NCBI GenBank assembly: GCA_014584345.1
Contig: JACTNB010000015.1
Location: 1 to 58,931 of the forward strand
Source of the DNA: Planctomycetota bacterium
Lineage (GTDB): Bacteria > Planctomycetota > Planctomycetia > Planctomycetales > Planctomycetaceae
Reading direction: 5' to 3'
DNA: 58,931 nucleotides
The position numbers and the translations under genes were made by a program. The notes under the pieces were generated by a model that was not told the DNA's origin, made no database searches, and saw nothing but the letters and a program-made list of their open reading frames with translations. Positions 56,833 to 58,931 of this stretch are shown here, piece by piece (positions within the stretch are counted from its first letter, which is position 1; each line of letters begins with the position of its first letter).

Positions 56833-57741
56833 TTACCGCGGCTTGTCTGTTTTTGCCAGTTCGAGGCGTGCCTTTTCCAGCAGTTCCAGCTGTGCAGGGG
56901 TCGGTTTCGGGTATTCGAGGTCAAGGTTTTGAATGGCCTTGGTGACGACATCGGCGACGACCGCCCTGGTGACCCATTTGTGGTCGGCCGGTACGATGTA
57001 CCAGGGAGCCTCTTCGGTGCTCGTTGCGGAAAGGGCCGCTTCGTAGGCTTCGATGTACTGGTCCCAGTATTCCCGTTCCGCGAGGTCCGCCATGGAGAAC
57101 TTCCAGTGTTTTTCCGGTCGTTCCAGCCGTTCCAGAAATCGGCGCTGCTGCTCCTGACGGGAGACGTTCAGGAAGAACTTCAGCACCACCGTCCCGTTTC
57201 GTGTGAGGTGCCGCTCGAAGGCGTTGAGATCCTCGTAGCGTTCACGCCAGAATTTCTTGCCCCGCTTGCCCGGAGGGAGATTCGATTCCAACAGTTCCGG
57301 ATGCACCTTCACGACCAGCACGTCTTCGTAATAAGAACGGTTGAAAATGCCGATCCGCCCTCGCTCGGGCAGGCATTTTGAATAGCGCCACAGAAAGTTG
57401 TGGTCCAGTTCCTCTGCCGAGGGTTTTTTGAAACTAAATACCTGGCAGCCCTGCGGATTGACCCCGGACATGACATGCTTGATGGTGCCGTCCTTGCCGG
57501 CCGCGTCCATCGCTTGCAGTACGATCAGCACGGCATAACGATCGTTGGCATACAACAACTGCTGGGCCTCTGCCAGTTGGGTCAGGCTCTCGCCGAGAAT
57601 CGTTTGCGCCCGTGCCTTGATCACGTCCTTGCCGAGTTCCTTCATCTCCTCGGTCTGCGCCCAACCGGTGTCGTAATCCTTGAGCCGGATCGATTTGCCA
57701 GGCGGAACGCGGAACAGCTTGAGTAGTTCGGCTGAAATCAT
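56833..57741 (-). CDS. ppk2: polyphosphate kinase 2 (PPK2 family)
   Basis: 302 residues. Walker A QAMDAAGKDGT (about 76-86), GCQVFSFKKPS, NRSYYEDVLVVKVHPE and the lid region FFLNVSRQEQQRRF match PPK2 over full length. These enzymes use polyphosphate to phosphorylate nucleotides. It starts 98 bases before the AsnB-like gene on the same strand, so it may be co-transcribed and supply nucleotide triphosphates, but PPK2 genes are often independent. Confidence 0.9.
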   Translation of the reverse strand: MISAELLKLFRVPPGKSIRLKDYDTGWAQTEEMKELGKDVIKARAQTILGESLTQLAEAQQLLYANDRYAVLIVLQAMDAAGKDGTIKHVMSGVNPQGCQVFSFKKPSAEELDHNFLWRYSKCLPERGRIGIFNRSYYEDVLVVKVHPELLESNLPPGKRGKKFWRERYEDLNAFERHLTRNGTVVLKFFLNVSRQEQQRRFLERLERPEKHWKFSMADLAEREYWDQYIEAYEAALSATSTEEAPWYIVPADHKWVTRAVVADVVTKAIQNLDLEYPKPTPAQLELLEKARLELAKTDKPR

Positions 57742-57785
57742 GCGGGGTCACTCCGTAGCGCGTCGAGGTTTGTTGCTGGCGGTCT

Positions 57786-58043
57786 CTATGGAGATGATGA
57801 CCGGGACGTTGGCAGGGTGCAAGTTCCGCAGGGCAGCTTGCTGGTCTGACGCCGTCGCTTCGCTTTGCGGTCGGGTTTGATGGCCGAATATTTTCCCGTG
57901 GCATCCACGTTGCGACGCAGCTCTCGCGAGAGGGTGCTGGGGTCGCGATTCAGTTCACTGGCGATGTCTGCCTGGGAATGCCCCAGGGCCTGCATTTGAG
58001 CTATCGTTTCGCGTTCCTCGGCGGTAAGATGCGTGTATGACAT
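57786..58043 (-). pseudogene. truncated IS30-family transposase (N-terminal HTH part)
   Basis: 85 codons. YTHLTAEERETIAQMQ and SQADIASELNRDPSTLSRELRRN are the IS30 N-terminal helix-turn-helix. Family members are about 300 residues or more and carry a DDE core, which is missing, so this is a remnant. The tail after about residue 60 (RRRQTSKLPC) is not transposase-like and probably reads through the break. It lies at the border between PPK2 and an AT-rich segment. Confidence 0.75.
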
Positions 58044-58107
58044 TCGTGGTTTCCTCTTGAAGGATCGATGGTCGTTTGGTCAAAACAAACCATCCCACGA
58101 ATGTCAT
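58037..58107. repeat. 13 bp inverted repeat at the transposase-remnant start
   Basis: ATGACATTCGTGG (58037-58049) and CCACGAATGTCAT (58095-58107) are exact reverse complements 45 bases apart. The left arm covers the transposase start codon. It may be an operator or an element end. Confidence 0.5.
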
Positions 58108-58204
58108 TCTTTTGCCACCAACCCGTGCACTTCAGAATTGAATCCACCACATTCTATTCCGAAGGCAAGTGCAATAATGACATTCCCACTGGAGACTGTA
58201 AATA

Positions 58205-58798
58205 ATGTCACACCAAAGAATGTTGCGAGCATTTATATTAAGAGTGGTACGCCTTAACATTGGCAAGCCCCTATTGATTACTGCTCTCGTATTCGTGTCT
58301 CTATTAGTGGTCTTCATCACTGGGAGTACCGGGAGTAGAAGTGGAGTGGCTTCAGGCGCGAAAGAACTTGAGGACGGTTTGGCACGAGCGACAAGGGCCG
58401 ACTCCCTCATAGGTACTTTACTTGCCGACGGGGAATTTATCCCTACGATTGGAGAACTACGATGGCGAGTCGGCTACTCCCCACACGCATTCTTAATTAC
58501 GGTCTACGGTATCGCAGAATTGGGAATCACACCCAACAGCAGTGCAAAAGCAGTATGCATTAATCACACATTCTGGGCCGAATCATGTGAATGCACCAGT
58601 GTCGGATCTGCTGAGTCCATACTCGAAATTGTACCTGGCTGGAATAGTGAATTCACAACAATTCCCGACGAAGAGGCAATACTTATAAGTCAACTTGTGA
58701 ACAATAAATCTGAACCACATCTAAAAGGACATGTACACTATGCGATCTGTCTTGATACTGGAAAGTTCTTTTCAGGTTGTGTCAGTTATAGGCCATAG
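58205..58798 (+). CDS. membrane-anchored hypothetical protein in an AT-rich segment
   Basis: 197 residues. A basic N-terminus and one transmembrane helix (about 22-42, LLITALVFVSLLVVFI) precede an extracytoplasmic domain with cysteines (AVCINHTFWAESCECTS; CLDTGKFFSGC). ATG 58205 has no clear ribosome site. No family is recognised. Codon and base use are much richer in A and T than every other gene here, and it lies beside a transposase remnant, which suggests recent transfer. Confidence 0.55.
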   Translation: MSHQRMLRAFILRVVRLNIGKPLLITALVFVSLLVVFITGSTGSRSGVASGAKELEDGLARATRADSLIGTLLADGEFIPTIGELRWRVGYSPHAFLITVYGIAELGITPNSSAKAVCINHTFWAESCECTSVGSAESILEIVPGWNSEFTTIPDEEAILISQLVNNKSEPHLKGHVHYAICLDTGKFFSGCVSYRP

Positions 58799-58838
58799 TT
58801 GGTCATGTAATCCGTCGCGAACCGTTGGAGCGGGGTAG

Positions 58839-58855
58839 GTCAGGCTGTGCCTGAC
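58839..58855. repeat. short palindromic repeat
   Basis: GTCAGGC-TGT-GCCTGAC, preceded by GTAG. The palindrome resembles a dispersed short repeat I associate with planctomycete intergenic DNA. No U-run follows. Confidence 0.4.
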
Positions 58856-58931
58856 GATTGCCATGAAGTTCGATAAAATTCACGTCCAATTCAAGCGGAT
58901 TGAAAAGGGTTGCCGTTTAATTGCAATCCTG

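Overview
This is a 59 kb chromosomal segment of a Planctomycetota bacterium (probably Planctomycetia). The assignment rests on gene content: two paired DUF1549/DUF1553 and DUF1501 cassettes, a formylglycine-type sulfatase, a Hanks-type kinase with a C-terminal membrane anchor, an EF-G paralog, secreted di-heme cytochrome and WD40 proteins, and many small lipoproteins. No rRNA, tRNA, CRISPR array or intact transposon was seen. Assignments come from reading motifs; no database search was possible.

Layout. 1-4.2 kb: two small lipoproteins and a large MMPL/RND exporter resembling HpnN. 4.5-13.5 kb: housekeeping and unlinked genes (small acidic protein, EF-G paralog, secreted unknown, formyltransferase-like protein, hybrid histidine kinase, hydroxyproline/proline epimerase, ribosomal protein S14). 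13.6-26.5 kb: a ComEA-like HhH membrane protein, a Ser/Thr kinase, then a Tad/Flp pilus locus: Flp pilin, an unannotated 34-residue membrane peptide, prepilin peptidase, CpaB, secretin, CpaE/TadZ, two TadE-like pseudopilins and a TadG-like vWA protein. The motor genes tadA/tadB/tadC are absent here, so the machine must be completed from elsewhere. A strong terminator closes the locus, followed by a 139 bp element with perfect 27 bp inverted ends.

26.9-37.8 kb: ApgM-type phosphoglycerate mutase, BASS-family transporter, a minus-strand redox group (secreted thioredoxin-fold-like protein, propeller plus di-heme cytochrome, TlpA-like lipoprotein), a Gfo/Idh/MocA oxidoreductase, a 2-hydroxyacid dehydrogenase and an alginate-export-like beta barrel with a Cys-rich N-terminus. 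37.9-51.9 kb: a degradative/surface region built around two divergent DUF1549/DUF1553 plus DUF1501 cassettes, with a PPC-domain protein, a sulfatase, an EEP nuclease/phosphatase fused to an SMP-30 lactonase, and a WD40 protein.

52-58.9 kb: a GNAT protein, then a minus-strand, translationally coupled three-gene set: asparagine-synthetase-like ATP enzyme lacking the glutaminase cysteine, radical SAM enzyme, and flavin-dependent halogenase-like oxidoreductase, preceded by PPK2. This overlapping trio is the best candidate for an undescribed pathway. The right end holds a truncated IS30-type transposase and an AT-rich stretch with one membrane-anchored protein of foreign-looking composition.
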